Counted from the stretch's first letter, positions 37,065 through 46,193 are shown. The stretch is DNA of 64,000 nt from Methanobacteriota archaeon (GCA_002727275.1 PBWO01000019.1:24183-88182), one strand, 5' to 3'. The notes: a model not told the origin generated them from the sequence alone. Made by a program: numbers and translations.

Positions 37065-37862
37065 ATGAGTTGGACAGATGTTCTTGGACGGGTTTCTTTC
37101 AGTAACTGCGATCCAGTTTTCTATGGCATTTCTGAACGCTGGAAAGTTTTCTCTGCCCCACCTTCTTGGCTATGTGGTCACGTACTTAGGAGAGACTGTA
37201 TTGCAGCTCCAATTCCAACTGCAGATTATGCCAAAAACAAAGACGAACTAATGTTACTTCCGGATCTAGCAATAGTGAGTAGAGAGAGTACAGGTTCCGT
37301 ACTAATCTTTGGAAATAGACCATTAGAAAATATGCGCGATATCGCAGTTCCTACAGATTCTTCTTCATCAAGACAATTACTAGATTGGATTCTAAATGAA
37401 AAGGGCCTAGACCCCAGGAGGGTAGAGATGGCACCCGATTTAGGGCAGATGCTCGAAGAGTGTGATGGCGCCTTAATCATAGGTGATAGGGCCTTAATCG
37501 AGTCCAAATCAAATCCCAAACTAATCGTAATGGATTTGGGTGCAGAATGGACAAAAATTACAGGATTACCAATGGTTTTTGGCGTATTTGCCGCTAGAAA
37601 AGATACTGATATGATATCTTTGTCTGAGGCCCATTCAGACATGATTGAGCAACTAGACAAATTCTACAATGATCTATCATGGAGAGCCGAGGTGATTAAG
37701 CAAGCATCAGCATCTACTGGACTAACTGAGACCAGATTAGACAACTATTACTCAACAGAGGTTTGGAACCTATTAGATCCAGAAGCAGTAAAGGGTCTTG
37801 ATTTGTACCTTGATCTGGTTTGCGGTGTTAGTGAAGGAGCGATTTGGGCTAAATTTGACTAG
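37065..37862 (+). CDS. mqnA: Chorismate dehydratase
   Basis: First enzyme of the futalosine pathway, making 3-enolpyruvyl-benzoate from chorismate. The 265-residue periplasmic-binding-like protein starts MSWTDVLGRVSFSNCDPVFYG, close to the family start (GRVSYLNAxPL). It has the PSWLCGHVLRRDCIAAPIPTADYAK region and the second-domain strands VAVPTDSSSS-like (IAVPTDSSSSRQLL) and ALIIGDRAL. Gene order mqnE-mqnA supports the call. The 3' end overlaps the convergent DOHH-like gene by four bases. Confidence 0.88.
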   Translation: MSWTDVLGRVSFSNCDPVFYGISERWKVFSAPPSWLCGHVLRRDCIAAPIPTADYAKNKDELMLLPDLAIVSRESTGSVLIFGNRPLENMRDIAVPTDSSSSRQLLDWILNEKGLDPRRVEMAPDLGQMLEECDGALIIGDRALIESKSNPKLIVMDLGAEWTKITGLPMVFGVFAARKDTDMISLSEAHSDMIEQLDKFYNDLSWRAEVIKQASASTGLTETRLDNYYSTEVWNLLDPEAVKGLDLYLDLVCGVSEGAIWAKFD

Positions 37863-38335
37863 TTATCATAATTCAGTCTCTTACTCTCAACCCATTCGAG
37901 CAAATCAATTGCTACCTCACAAGACTCAGAAATTACTGGCTCAGGATCATCTCTATACTGCATCAACGTGTCGATAGCAGTTCTATCACCTATTGCCCCT
38001 AAAGCTTCGGCAGCCTCATGTCTAACCATAAGGTCCTCATGATCGTCGCTCAAGCGCTCAATAAGACAAGGAACAGCATACGAGTCTTGCATCTGCCCCA
38101 TCACATACGCTATTTCGTGCTTTAGAAGAGCAGATTGAGATGAAAATGCTGCGGCCAATGCATCAAGAGCTTCAGGTCCCCCTTGATTCCTAAGTGCAAA
38201 TAATGCCCTCATTCTCAAGAACATTTTCTCATTTTCATTACAAATTGTACTTCTCAATTCTGCGATTTTTCCACTATCTGATGCTGGCGCTGGATCAACA
38301 GAACCAAATTCACTAACTTCGGGCTTATCTGACAT
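37859..38335 (-). CDS. Half-length deoxyhypusine hydroxylase-like HEAT protein
   Basis: The 158-residue HEAT-repeat protein has two His-Glu pairs, LLKHEIAYVMGQMQ (His73-Glu74) and LMVRHEAAEALGAIG (His106-Glu107), the iron-binding signature of deoxyhypusine hydroxylase. Eukaryotic DOHH is about 300 residues with two such halves and four HE pairs. This protein spans one half and also begins with a linker, GSVDPAPA (11-18), resembling the linker before the second half of eukaryotic DOHH. The later SESCEVAIDLLEW also matches that half. As a dimer it could rebuild a di-iron site. It is encoded just upstream of mqnD's start codon region in reverse order: mqnD is read first, then this gene. Confidence 0.8.
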   Translation of the reverse strand: MSDKPEVSEFGSVDPAPASDSGKIAELRSTICNENEKMFLRMRALFALRNQGGPEALDALAAAFSSQSALLKHEIAYVMGQMQDSYAVPCLIERLSDDHEDLMVRHEAAEALGAIGDRTAIDTLMQYRDDPEPVISESCEVAIDLLEWVESKRLNYDN

Positions 38336-39178
38336 TCATTCACCTATGAATTCCATGCTCTGAATATCGAATCTTTCATCGACGAGGCCAATCTTCTGCC
38401 CTTCCGCCAGAAACCTCCTAACAGCTTCTCTACCATCTGGGCCATAATCAATTGTCCTAGGATTGACGTACATTCCTACGAATCTTCGATTGGTATCATC
38501 GTCAATGCCTCGACCCCATTGCTTAGCAAATTCAAGTGCTGAATCTGGATTCTCCAGTGCATATTCGATACTATGACGAATATCTTCAGCTATCGAACTG
38601 CACAATTCAGACCCCAGATCTTTACGTATGATATTGCCGCCAAGTGGCAAGGGCAGTCCATCAGTTCTATCTTGCCACCATTGTCCGAAGTCAAGGATGT
38701 GATACATTCCTTCGTCCCTCCAAGTTAGTTGGCCCTCGTGAATAATTACTCCGAAATCATAGTCACCACGCTGTAGTGATGGAATGATATCATCAAATGG
38801 TACAATTGCAGTCTGCACATCGCCCAACGCTAGTCGGAGCGCTAGATAAGCACTAGTCCCAAGACCCGGAATCGCAATGACTGATTCCTTCGCCTCGCCG
38901 ATGTTGGATTCACTATTAGAAATTAGAATTGGTCCATATCCCTCACCCATGGATGCGCCGCAATTAGTCAATGAATAATGATGTGAAATTTTTGGGAATG
39001 AATGAATGCTTACGGCAGATACTTCAAACTCTCCTTGAGCCGATTTTTGGTTTAGAGATTCGATGTCCAATAGTCGATGTTCATACACTCTATCTGCGGT
39101 GTCGATTAGGCCGTTTGTCATTGCATGGAACATGAAAGCATCATCAGGGTCCGGGGAGTGTCCTATGCGTATGAGCAT
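38336..39178 (-). CDS. mqnD: 1,4-dihydroxy-6-naphthoate synthase
   Basis: Futalosine-pathway enzyme that opens cyclic dehypoxanthinyl futalosine to 1,4-dihydroxy-6-naphthoate. The 280-residue protein starts MLIRIGHSPDPDDAFMFHAM, the family hallmark, and has VSAVSIHSFPKI, GPILIS, IAIPGLGTSAYLAL and the catalytic-His segment FGVIIHEGQLTW. Its TGA immediately precedes the start codon of the DOHH-like gene in the direction of transcription, so both are on one transcript. The pathway genes mqnB and mqnC are not in the window. Confidence 0.92.
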   Translation of the reverse strand: MLIRIGHSPDPDDAFMFHAMTNGLIDTADRVYEHRLLDIESLNQKSAQGEFEVSAVSIHSFPKISHHYSLTNCGASMGEGYGPILISNSESNIGEAKESVIAIPGLGTSAYLALRLALGDVQTAIVPFDDIIPSLQRGDYDFGVIIHEGQLTWRDEGMYHILDFGQWWQDRTDGLPLPLGGNIIRKDLGSELCSSIAEDIRHSIEYALENPDSALEFAKQWGRGIDDDTNRRFVGMYVNPRTIDYGPDGREAVRRFLAEGQKIGLVDERFDIQSMEFIGE

Positions 39179-39274
39179 GCTATATTACGGTCGTGCGATT
39201 GCTAGTACTAAACGACTACTAATTACATACTTCGTGAAAGTAAGAGTCAATAGCCATGCTTCTGTCGAAAGTAC

Positions 39275-39469
39275 ATGCCAGACCCTTCCAAGTTGTCGAC
39301 GGCTACAGGACAATTAGGTCCTGTTTGCTCCCATACTGGAAAGGCGATGACTTTTGCAGAAGCTATAGTATTGGATGACAAATACGTCTGTTGGGAGGCA
39401 TACATCGAACTCACAGGGGCTGAGCCTTCTACTGAAGGTAGAGAGATTGTCAATCTGAATTTGGATTAG
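39275..39469 (+). CDS. Small two-cysteine protein upstream of primase
   Basis: The 64-residue hydrophilic protein contains PVCSHTGKAMTFAEAIVLDD and KYVCWEAYIE, that is, two cysteines 26 residues apart around a His. It ends 34 bases before the priS ATG at 39504 (10 before an upstream TTG) and is probably co-transcribed with priS. AATTACATAC at 39221-39230 is a weak promoter candidate. The antisense frame over the same bases looks non-coding. Family unknown. Confidence 0.6.
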   Translation: MPDPSKLSTATGQLGPVCSHTGKAMTFAEAIVLDDKYVCWEAYIELTGAEPSTEGREIVNLNLD

Positions 39470-39503
39470 CCAAGTTCATTTGCCTAGACTTCTGAATCAC
39501 ATC

Positions 39504-40715
39504 ATGGCAGAGGGCTGGAGTCGTTTCGCTGTCAGGTTTTCAGACTATTACAACTCAATATCTACCGATTCCATTTGGATGCCTCCTAGGTTTAGATCTA
39601 GAGAATGGATGTTCATACCTTGGGGGAATCTGCCACCGGCTCGTCATGTTGGATTTGGTACTAAACCAGAATTACATAATTACCTGAAGATGAATTCGCC
39701 TCATTCATGTTTCCACAGTACTGCATACTATACAGACCCATTCCAAACAAAAATGGTCGATAAAGGCTGGAAGGGTGCTGACTTGATTTTTGATTTGGAT
39801 GGAGACCACCTTCCTGGAGTTTCCGATCGCGATTTCCCAAGTATGTTGGAATTAATTCAAGAACAAGCATGGACACTTTGGTCGGATTTCTTATCTCCTG
39901 AGTTTGGTTTCGAAGAGAAGTATTTGCAGGTTTCATTTTCTGGGCACCGAGGATTCCATATCCACATTCGTGATCCCAAATATTTGCATCTTGACTCAAA
40001 TGCACGCCGGCAACTAGTGAATCATATCCGCGGAGAAGGAGTTAATGTTCAGGCACTGATGAGTAATGACAGTGGAAGGTGGAAAGACCGTCTTTCTTCC
40101 GGGCAAAAAACTCTAATTGAAAAAATGAGAAACATTGCCTTGAAAAAAGATGAGAATGATATTATCCTAAATGAACTCGATGAAATCATGAAACAGAGAC
40201 TTCGTAGTCCAGATTGTAAGATCCAATCGTTTAGCAAGAAGAACATATTTTCACTTTCTGAGCAATGCTTGAATGATTCAAAGATTGAAAGATTAACTTC
40301 TGATTCATCAAAAACAGTTTTCGGTGAAAAAGGTACAGCCGCATTCTTTGAACTAGTGAAGGGCGACTCAGCAGTAGTTTTGGGTGAAGCTGGAGAGACT
40401 GATGAAAATGTCACAGTTGATGTTAAACGCGTTATTCGTTGGATAGGCAGTCTACATGGGAAATGTGGATTGAGAGTTACTGAACTACCCCTTAGTAGAC
40501 TTGACCCTGAAACTTCTGATAGGTTTGATGCACTCAATGAGGCGGTTGTATTCAGTTCTTCAAATTCATTTAATGTTGAAATTATTCAGGATGATGTCCG
40601 CGCAAGGATATTAGATTGTGAAATCGAAGGTTCTACTGGCGATGTGTTCAACGTACCAGAGAGTATGGGGGGATTCTTAATTCTGAAAGGCTGGGCTAAG
40701 GTAATGCCGAATTAA
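39504..40715 (+). CDS. priS: DNA primase small catalytic subunit
   Basis: Archaeo-eukaryotic primase catalytic subunit that makes primers for replication. From ATG 39504 (MAEGWSRFAVRFSDYYNSI) it has 403 residues; TTG 39480 is an alternative start. The metal-binding acids are in ADLIFDLDGDHLPG, and SFSGHRGFHIHIRD holds the conserved SGxRGxH motif. The C-terminal region has VDVKRVIRWIGSLHGKCGLR, also typical. Length is slightly above average, with a charged insert near residues 190-260. The large subunit PriL is not in the window. Confidence 0.94.
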   Translation: MAEGWSRFAVRFSDYYNSISTDSIWMPPRFRSREWMFIPWGNLPPARHVGFGTKPELHNYLKMNSPHSCFHSTAYYTDPFQTKMVDKGWKGADLIFDLDGDHLPGVSDRDFPSMLELIQEQAWTLWSDFLSPEFGFEEKYLQVSFSGHRGFHIHIRDPKYLHLDSNARRQLVNHIRGEGVNVQALMSNDSGRWKDRLSSGQKTLIEKMRNIALKKDENDIILNELDEIMKQRLRSPDCKIQSFSKKNIFSLSEQCLNDSKIERLTSDSSKTVFGEKGTAAFFELVKGDSAVVLGEAGETDENVTVDVKRVIRWIGSLHGKCGLRVTELPLSRLDPETSDRFDALNEAVVFSSSNSFNVEIIQDDVRARILDCEIEGSTGDVFNVPESMGGFLILKGWAKVMPN

Positions 40716-40784
40716 CTGGGCTTGATACGACTCTCTTTCAGAGAACTTTCAATAATGGCGACTTGCTAACGCATACGTAGTCCT

Positions 40785-41513
40785 ATGAGCGATGCTGATG
40801 AAATCGATGAGTTACCGCTGCCACCACTGCCCCCTGGTATCTCTCTACCACCACCTCCACCTCCGCCACCATTGGAAGACCCGATAGAAGAAATTGAAGA
40901 TACTGAAATTGCTAGCAAACTTATCGAAGATAACGATGAAGATTCGAATAATAGTGACTTCAAATCTCAATGGGAGAGTCGCAAGGCTAATGATCCAGCT
41001 TTAGCTTCAGATTCACGCGATAGTATGTACGGGCATATCGATAGAATAGCTACTGGTGAGGTCGGTACCCTGCTAGATCGTTTTTCTGATAGATTCGGCT
41101 CAGAGCTCGACCGTGAGATCATTGTACTTAGGAAAAAGCAGCAGCAAGAAGTCAGGGCCGTCAAAGCAACTGTCGAGTTGATTAGTGCACCGGATACTCC
41201 CGAATCTGGAGAGGATGAAGGAGAAATTGATGACCACGGTTCTGATGATTTTGCCGAATTCTTCGATGTAGTCAATAGCCTGTTAGGAGATATGCCAGAT
41301 GATTTTGTTCAACGTTTCCTAGCATCTGAATCATTCAAGTTATTCGAAAGTGTTGGTGCTGATCCCGATTCCACTGATGAAACTACTCGCAAAGAGTTCT
41401 TTGCCATGATAAATGCTGAATTAGGGGATTTACCTCAGGATAAGATAAACGAGTTTGTCGAATCACCAGGGTTTGAGTTATTCACCAAGATGGGTGAGAT
41501 TTACGGTGGTTGA
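40785..41513 (+). CDS. Acidic proline-rich protein, unknown
   Basis: The 242-residue soluble, strongly acidic protein has an N-terminal polyproline stretch (LPPLPPGISLPPPPPPPP, residues 11-29), a coiled-coil-like segment (ELDREIIVLRKKQQQEVRAV) and two similar C-terminal segments: DMPDDFVQRFLASESFKLFE and DLPQDKINEFVESPGFELFT. The duplicated part (about 40 residues apart) looks like a pair of helical repeats. Its TGA overlaps the region just before the ATG of the next gene. Function unknown; it may partner the membrane protein that follows. Confidence 0.7.
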   Translation: MSDADEIDELPLPPLPPGISLPPPPPPPPLEDPIEEIEDTEIASKLIEDNDEDSNNSDFKSQWESRKANDPALASDSRDSMYGHIDRIATGEVGTLLDRFSDRFGSELDREIIVLRKKQQQEVRAVKATVELISAPDTPESGEDEGEIDDHGSDDFAEFFDVVNSLLGDMPDDFVQRFLASESFKLFESVGADPDSTDETTRKEFFAMINAELGDLPQDKINEFVESPGFELFTKMGEIYGG

Positions 41514-41515
41514 GT

Positions 41516-42292
41516 ATGGGATTACTAGAAAAAGCTGAGAAAATTCAGACAGATACGCCTGATGACGATCCTGCAAAGGCAGTTCCTGAACCCGTTGCTC
41601 AACCCGAACCCGTTGCCCCTGAACCAAAGAAGGAGAAGAAGTCACGTAGACGTGGTAGAAAGAAGAAGGCAAAGAAGGCAAAGAAGGAACGAGTTCCAAG
41701 AGTGATGCCTGATGGCTTTGAGCCAGCCGGTACTGTACGAGCATCGGGGAGATATCTAGTCGATACTACTGCTAATTGGGGGATAATGATACTCACAGCA
41801 GTAGTAATGAGTCAAGCTGACGCAGATCCTACATTCCCAATTATTGGCGCATTATTAATGGCATTAGGCAACATGTTCTACTTACCATCTAAGTTTTCAA
41901 AATCTACTGGCAATATTATCACCGGTACTCAATTTGTCAATACCAGAGGCGACAATCCAATGTTCCTCTACCATATAGCAAAGAGTGCCAACATCCCCAT
42001 AATTCTAGCTGGTCTATTTGGTGCGTTGTTGTTAATCTCTGAAGGTACAGATTGGACTACTGGGACTAAGGTATATGTGGGCATTTCATTGACATTGCTA
42101 TTAATTCCAATAATCGACCGATTCCTGCGAACACGTGGCGAGGAAAAATTGGGCTTCTGGGATAGGCTCTTTGGCGGGGTGTGGCTAGTAACAGCGGAAA
42201 AGACCCAATCCGATTCAGGATTTATTCAGAGATTACAATCTATAGGAGACTATGCTGAACAACGCGGAATGTTAGACGAGAAAGATAAGTAA
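41516..42292 (+). CDS. Membrane protein with basic N-terminal tail, unknown
   Basis: About 258 residues. The N-terminal 60 residues hold Pro-Glu/Val repeats (PEPVAQPEPVAPEPK) and a very basic run rich in Lys and Arg (about 40-60). About four transmembrane helices follow, the clearest being NWGIMILTAVVM, FPIIGALLMALGNMFYL, IPIILAGLFGALLLI and VYVGISLTLLLIPII. The RYLVDTTANWG start of the first helix recalls RDD-type proteins, but the resemblance is weak. An upstream TTG at 41510 is less likely as start. Confidence 0.7.
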   Translation: MGLLEKAEKIQTDTPDDDPAKAVPEPVAQPEPVAPEPKKEKKSRRRGRKKKAKKAKKERVPRVMPDGFEPAGTVRASGRYLVDTTANWGIMILTAVVMSQADADPTFPIIGALLMALGNMFYLPSKFSKSTGNIITGTQFVNTRGDNPMFLYHIAKSANIPIILAGLFGALLLISEGTDWTTGTKVYVGISLTLLLIPIIDRFLRTRGEEKLGFWDRLFGGVWLVTAEKTQSDSGFIQRLQSIGDYAEQRGMLDEKDK

Positions 42293-42294
42293 TT

Positions 42295-43350
42295 CTATTC
42301 AGACTCTTCATACCTTTGCTTAGCCAACTCTCGCATGTCTTCGTGATGTACTCCATCATCTATCCCTTCTTGATCAGACTCATCAACAATCTCTACACCT
42401 AGCAATGTCTCAATCACGTCTTCCATGGTGATTAGTCCGACAGTTCCACCAAAGTCGTCCTTGACCATCAACATCTGAATCTTATTCTCCAATAGGACAT
42501 CAAGTGCCTTATCTACAGAATCGTCCTGCTTACATGAGACGATATCTCTGGAAATTTGAGACATATTACTTGAATAATCATCAACAGCGGCTCTACGAAG
42601 AATCTCACTTCTAAGGGCCATCCCCTTGATGTCATCTATACTATCGCCAGTAACAGGCATCCTGCCGTATATCATAATGGGGATCCGATCTAGCACGTCT
42701 TTGACCGTCTCGTCTGCCTGTACAGTAGTAATCACTACTCTAGGAGTCATTACTTCGTTTACTGAAATCTCCTTCAAACGTAGTACGTTCTGAATTACCG
42801 CTTCTTCATCTTCCTCAATCTGATCAGATTCTTCTGCAATGTCGGCAAGAACTGAAAGCTCAGTCCGAGTAACTGTCTCAGTCTCGACTGCAGGTAGTAA
42901 CGATCGAGTAATTTCAATTGGCTTGACTATCACCCACAATAGGATCATCAAATAGTGCATTGCATAGTATGAAGGAATGGTTAATCTCCTCCAGTAAAGA
43001 GCGCCAATGGTCTTAGGTAATATTTCGCTAAGTAATAGAATTGCAATGGTCAGTATTGCCGCAGAACCCGCAATTACATACTCGCCTTCGAATGCTTTCT
43101 CAACTTCAGAACCAACACCCAAAGCTCCAACGGTATGTGCTATAGTGTTGAGAGTTAGTATTGCTGTTAATGGACGCTCGGGATCATCTTTCCAATTATA
43201 CCATACTGAACTAATTTTTTCATGTTTGTCAGATAATGATTTGATGTGCCCGTGTGATGTTGAAAGTAGTACGGCTTCTAGTATGCTGCATAGGAAAGAC
43301 GCTCCCAGCGCAATCAACGCATAGGCAACAATCAACGTATAGTCACTCAA
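42295..43350 (-). CDS. CNNM/CorC-type transporter with CBS pair
   Basis: The 351-residue membrane protein of the DUF21-CBS (CNNM/hemolysin C-like) family is implicated in magnesium or other divalent-cation transport. The N-terminal DUF21 part has three or four helices, with CSILEAVLLS and LLLSEILPKTIGALYWRR. The linker ISVNEVMTPRVVITTV leads into two CBS domains ending DFGGTVGLITMEDVIETLLG. No C-terminal CorC_HlyC domain is present; an acidic tail replaces it. Confidence 0.9.
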   Translation of the reverse strand: MSDYTLIVAYALIALGASFLCSILEAVLLSTSHGHIKSLSDKHEKISSVWYNWKDDPERPLTAILTLNTIAHTVGALGVGSEVEKAFEGEYVIAGSAAILTIAILLLSEILPKTIGALYWRRLTIPSYYAMHYLMILLWVIVKPIEITRSLLPAVETETVTRTELSVLADIAEESDQIEEDEEAVIQNVLRLKEISVNEVMTPRVVITTVQADETVKDVLDRIPIMIYGRMPVTGDSIDDIKGMALRSEILRRAAVDDYSSNMSQISRDIVSCKQDDSVDKALDVLLENKIQMLMVKDDFGGTVGLITMEDVIETLLGVEIVDESDQEGIDDGVHHEDMRELAKQRYEESE

Positions 43351-43457
43351 ATTCGGTGCCTCTCAGTTTTCCCATATGTGGAAGAATGGAATTTGTACAT
43401 CCCTAACCCTGCGGTGGGCGATTATGACATAAACATGTGGCTTCCCCAATCCGTGTT

Positions 43458-45662
43458 ATGGGTGCCAATTCTGACCGCGTTGCCATATTCATGGCATGGC
43501 CTTATGCAAATGGCCCTCTGCACCTTGGGCACGTAGCCGGAAACTGTCTACCGGCTGATATTCAGTACAAGTATGAGAGGGCCCGCGGTCGTAGAGTTTT
43601 GATGTGCAGCGGCTCAGATGAACATGGAACCCCAATCACCCTCACCGCTGAGCAAGAAGAAGTTCCGCCCCAGGAAATAGTAGATCGTTTTCACGAAATT
43701 AATACTAAATCTCTAGAGGATCTTGGCTGTTCATGGGTGAATAATGTGGATTCGCGGGGCATAGAATACGGGGGGGCACTATACAACAGAACAACCGACA
43801 AGTTGCACAAAGAAATTGTAAGAGAAGTTTTTCGGGATCTTCTTGAGGCAGGCTATTTAGAACAAACAACAATGCAACAATATTGTTCAGTCTCTAATGG
43901 TCAAGTCAGATTCCTGCCAGATAGATACGTCGAGGGAACATGCCCTATTTGTGATGCTGATGGTGCTAGAGGAGATCAGTGTGATTCATGCGGAGCTACT
44001 TACGAGGCAAATCAGTTGCTGAATCCAGTATCCAAACTTGATCCGGATGCAGCCGTTGAAATCCGAGATACCGATCATATGTTTTTCAGGTTAGATATGT
44101 TCCAAGAGCAACTTACTGAGAGATATGGGGTACAATCCAAGGTGTGGAAGCCCAATGTTCGTGCCATGACAAAAAATTGGCTAGATATGGGCTTGCGCCC
44201 TAGAGCGGTAACTAGGGATATTGACTGGGGCATCACTCTACCCCTAGAGGGTGATGATTGGGATTCCAAGCGAGTTTATGTTTGGTTCGAGGCCGTTCAA
44301 GGATACTATACATGTGCCCGTATATGGGCACAAAGATACGCAACTAATGCTGGACATCCCAGGGGACTTGATGCTTGGGAAGATTGGTGGAAGGTTGATT
44401 CAGATGGGCAGATTCCCAAACATATCTATTTCATGGGGAAAGACAACATCCCATTCCACACGATAATATGGCCTTCAATAATCATGGGTATGAATTCAGC
44501 TGCTTCTGGTAATCCCCCAAGTAGTGCACCTAAACCAGGTGAACTAGCACTTGAAACCAATGTTCCAGCTAACGAGTACCTGATGTTACAAGGAGGACAA
44601 TTCAGTAAGAGTAGGAAACATGGAGTTTGGCTCCCTTCGTTTCTTGAAAGGTATGATCCAGATACATTGCGATATTACTTGTCAATCAATATGCCAGAAG
44701 GGCACGATTCGGATTTCAGATGGGATGAGTATGTTGACCGCGTAAACAACGAGCTAATCGGTACATATGCTAATTTCGTGCACAGAGTGTTGACTCTAGC
44801 CCACAGACTTCCACATGACTCAGTGAATCCACTAGAACAATACTATGATCAATCCCTACATGGGGGCGAGATTTCACAAGTTAGAGAATACCTCCAATCA
44901 GCTACAGATTCTTTGGAAAAACACCGTTTCAAAGAAGCATTGCGTAGTATCATGTCTATTGCCCAATTAGGTAATTCAATACTACAAGAAGCCGCGCCAT
45001 GGAACCATCTCAAATCTCCTGAAAATCCTGATGCTAAGGAATCACTTTCTTCACTAGCGTATAGTTGGCTACTTTGTCGAGGTCTTGCAGTTACACTGCG
45101 TCCATTCATTCCATTCCAATCAGATAGGTTATGGGAGATGTTAGGATATTCTCAAGATATCGATACCGTTAATTGGCTTGATGCATTTAATTCGGACGAA
45201 TTTTCTTGGAATAATAAGAGCCCGAATCCACTCTTCGAGCGTCTGGAATTAGAATCAATTCTTGAACATGAGAAATCACTAGCAGATAGCAAGGACAATG
45301 AATCTTCACCTGATGAGGATGATACAGGAGATGGTCTAATCGACTTCGAGGATTTCGTAAAAGTTGAAATGAGGACTGGGAAGATTGTCTCAGTTGAGGA
45401 TCATCCCAATGCAGACAAATTGTTCGTAGTTCAGATTCAGGATGGACCGGATTCAACTAGAACGGTCTGTGCTGGATTGAAGGGACACTATACTGCATCT
45501 CAACTAGATGGCCTCGATGTTGTCTTCGTAGCTAATCTACGACCTCGTAAATTACGAGGAGTTTTGTCCGAGGGTATGTTACTAGCAGCTGATGACGAAG
45601 ACGGTAATGTTCGTGTGTTAACACCCGAATCTGATATGCCACCGGGCTCTCTAGTCAGATGA
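43458..45662 (+). CDS. metG: Methionyl-tRNA synthetase
   Basis: Class I synthetase charging tRNA-Met. The catalytic domain shows FMAWPYANGPLHLGHVAGN (HIGH-type motif HLGH), zinc-knuckle cysteines CPICDADGARGDQCDSCG and the KMSKS-equivalent QFSKSRKHG. A C-terminal OB-fold tRNA-binding domain follows an acidic linker (FEDFVKVEMRTGKIVSVEDH to LRPRKLRGVLSEGM). From ATG 43458 it has 734 residues; GTG 43437 is an alternative. The last 12 bases overlap the convergent tsr3 gene. Confidence 0.96.
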   Translation: MGANSDRVAIFMAWPYANGPLHLGHVAGNCLPADIQYKYERARGRRVLMCSGSDEHGTPITLTAEQEEVPPQEIVDRFHEINTKSLEDLGCSWVNNVDSRGIEYGGALYNRTTDKLHKEIVREVFRDLLEAGYLEQTTMQQYCSVSNGQVRFLPDRYVEGTCPICDADGARGDQCDSCGATYEANQLLNPVSKLDPDAAVEIRDTDHMFFRLDMFQEQLTERYGVQSKVWKPNVRAMTKNWLDMGLRPRAVTRDIDWGITLPLEGDDWDSKRVYVWFEAVQGYYTCARIWAQRYATNAGHPRGLDAWEDWWKVDSDGQIPKHIYFMGKDNIPFHTIIWPSIIMGMNSAASGNPPSSAPKPGELALETNVPANEYLMLQGGQFSKSRKHGVWLPSFLERYDPDTLRYYLSINMPEGHDSDFRWDEYVDRVNNELIGTYANFVHRVLTLAHRLPHDSVNPLEQYYDQSLHGGEISQVREYLQSATDSLEKHRFKEALRSIMSIAQLGNSILQEAAPWNHLKSPENPDAKESLSSLAYSWLLCRGLAVTLRPFIPFQSDRLWEMLGYSQDIDTVNWLDAFNSDEFSWNNKSPNPLFERLELESILEHEKSLADSKDNESSPDEDDTGDGLIDFEDFVKVEMRTGKIVSVEDHPNADKLFVVQIQDGPDSTRTVCAGLKGHYTASQLDGLDVVFVANLRPRKLRGVLSEGMLLAADDEDGNVRVLTPESDMPPGSLVR

Positions 45663-46193
45663 TTTTGGTTCATCGAAGAATTCCCATTGAATTTTCACAA
45701 GTTCCTCGGTTGTTCTAGCACGACTATATGCCTCTAGAGGATGTTCATTCAATGACAGAAACTCATTACCATATGGTAACTCATTCAATATCGATTTAGC
45801 TTGACCAACTCTGCCCAATATTATCAGCGATGCTGCAATAGCTTCTGCAGTTGAAAGCCTACCGGGCTTACCCCATGATACTGGATTTGCAGCCAACAAT
45901 ACAGGAAGAGTGCGCGGAATCAAACTTGTTGACTTAGTAATCGAGTCGATTGATGGTCTAATCTGCTTCCACGAGCAGTCTAAGGCGACTACTGAGCCAC
46001 CCACATCGATTATTCTACTATCTTCGGGGCCTTGTATTGAGCCACTTGTAGGATCCAGTAGTATTCCTCTGGATGGTGCTCCGGATGTATCTTGATGCAG
46101 TGTGGCCAATCCTGCTGCAGAGATTGCCCTAGCAGTACACTTCTTAGGGTCATCTTGGTCGAGATGGATTATATGAATTGGAACAATTTCCAT
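45651..46193 (-). CDS. tsr3: rRNA aminocarboxypropyltransferase Tsr3
   Basis: SPOUT-like enzyme transferring the acp group from SAM to a hypermodified uridine of small-subunit rRNA. The 180-residue protein has the family segments VVALDCSWKQ, LPVLLAANPVSWGKPGRLSTAEAIAA and FLSLNEHPLEAYSRA. Length and order match archaeal Tsr3 (DUF367). It follows the MBF1 gene immediately on the same strand. Confidence 0.93.
   Translation of the reverse strand: MEIVPIHIIHLDQDDPKKCTARAISAAGLATLHQDTSGAPSRGILLDPTSGSIQGPEDSRIIDVGGSVVALDCSWKQIRPSIDSITKSTSLIPRTLPVLLAANPVSWGKPGRLSTAEAIAASLIILGRVGQAKSILNELPYGNEFLSLNEHPLEAYSRARTTEELVKIQWEFFDEPKSSD

Noticed and set aside
39247-39453. 68-residue minus-strand frame before priS
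   Set aside because: The plus-strand frame at 39275-39469 has better composition, spacing to priS and an upstream promoter candidate.
40766-40963. Gly/Ser-rich minus-strand frame
   Set aside because: Antisense of the polyproline and acidic start of the plus-strand gene at 40785.
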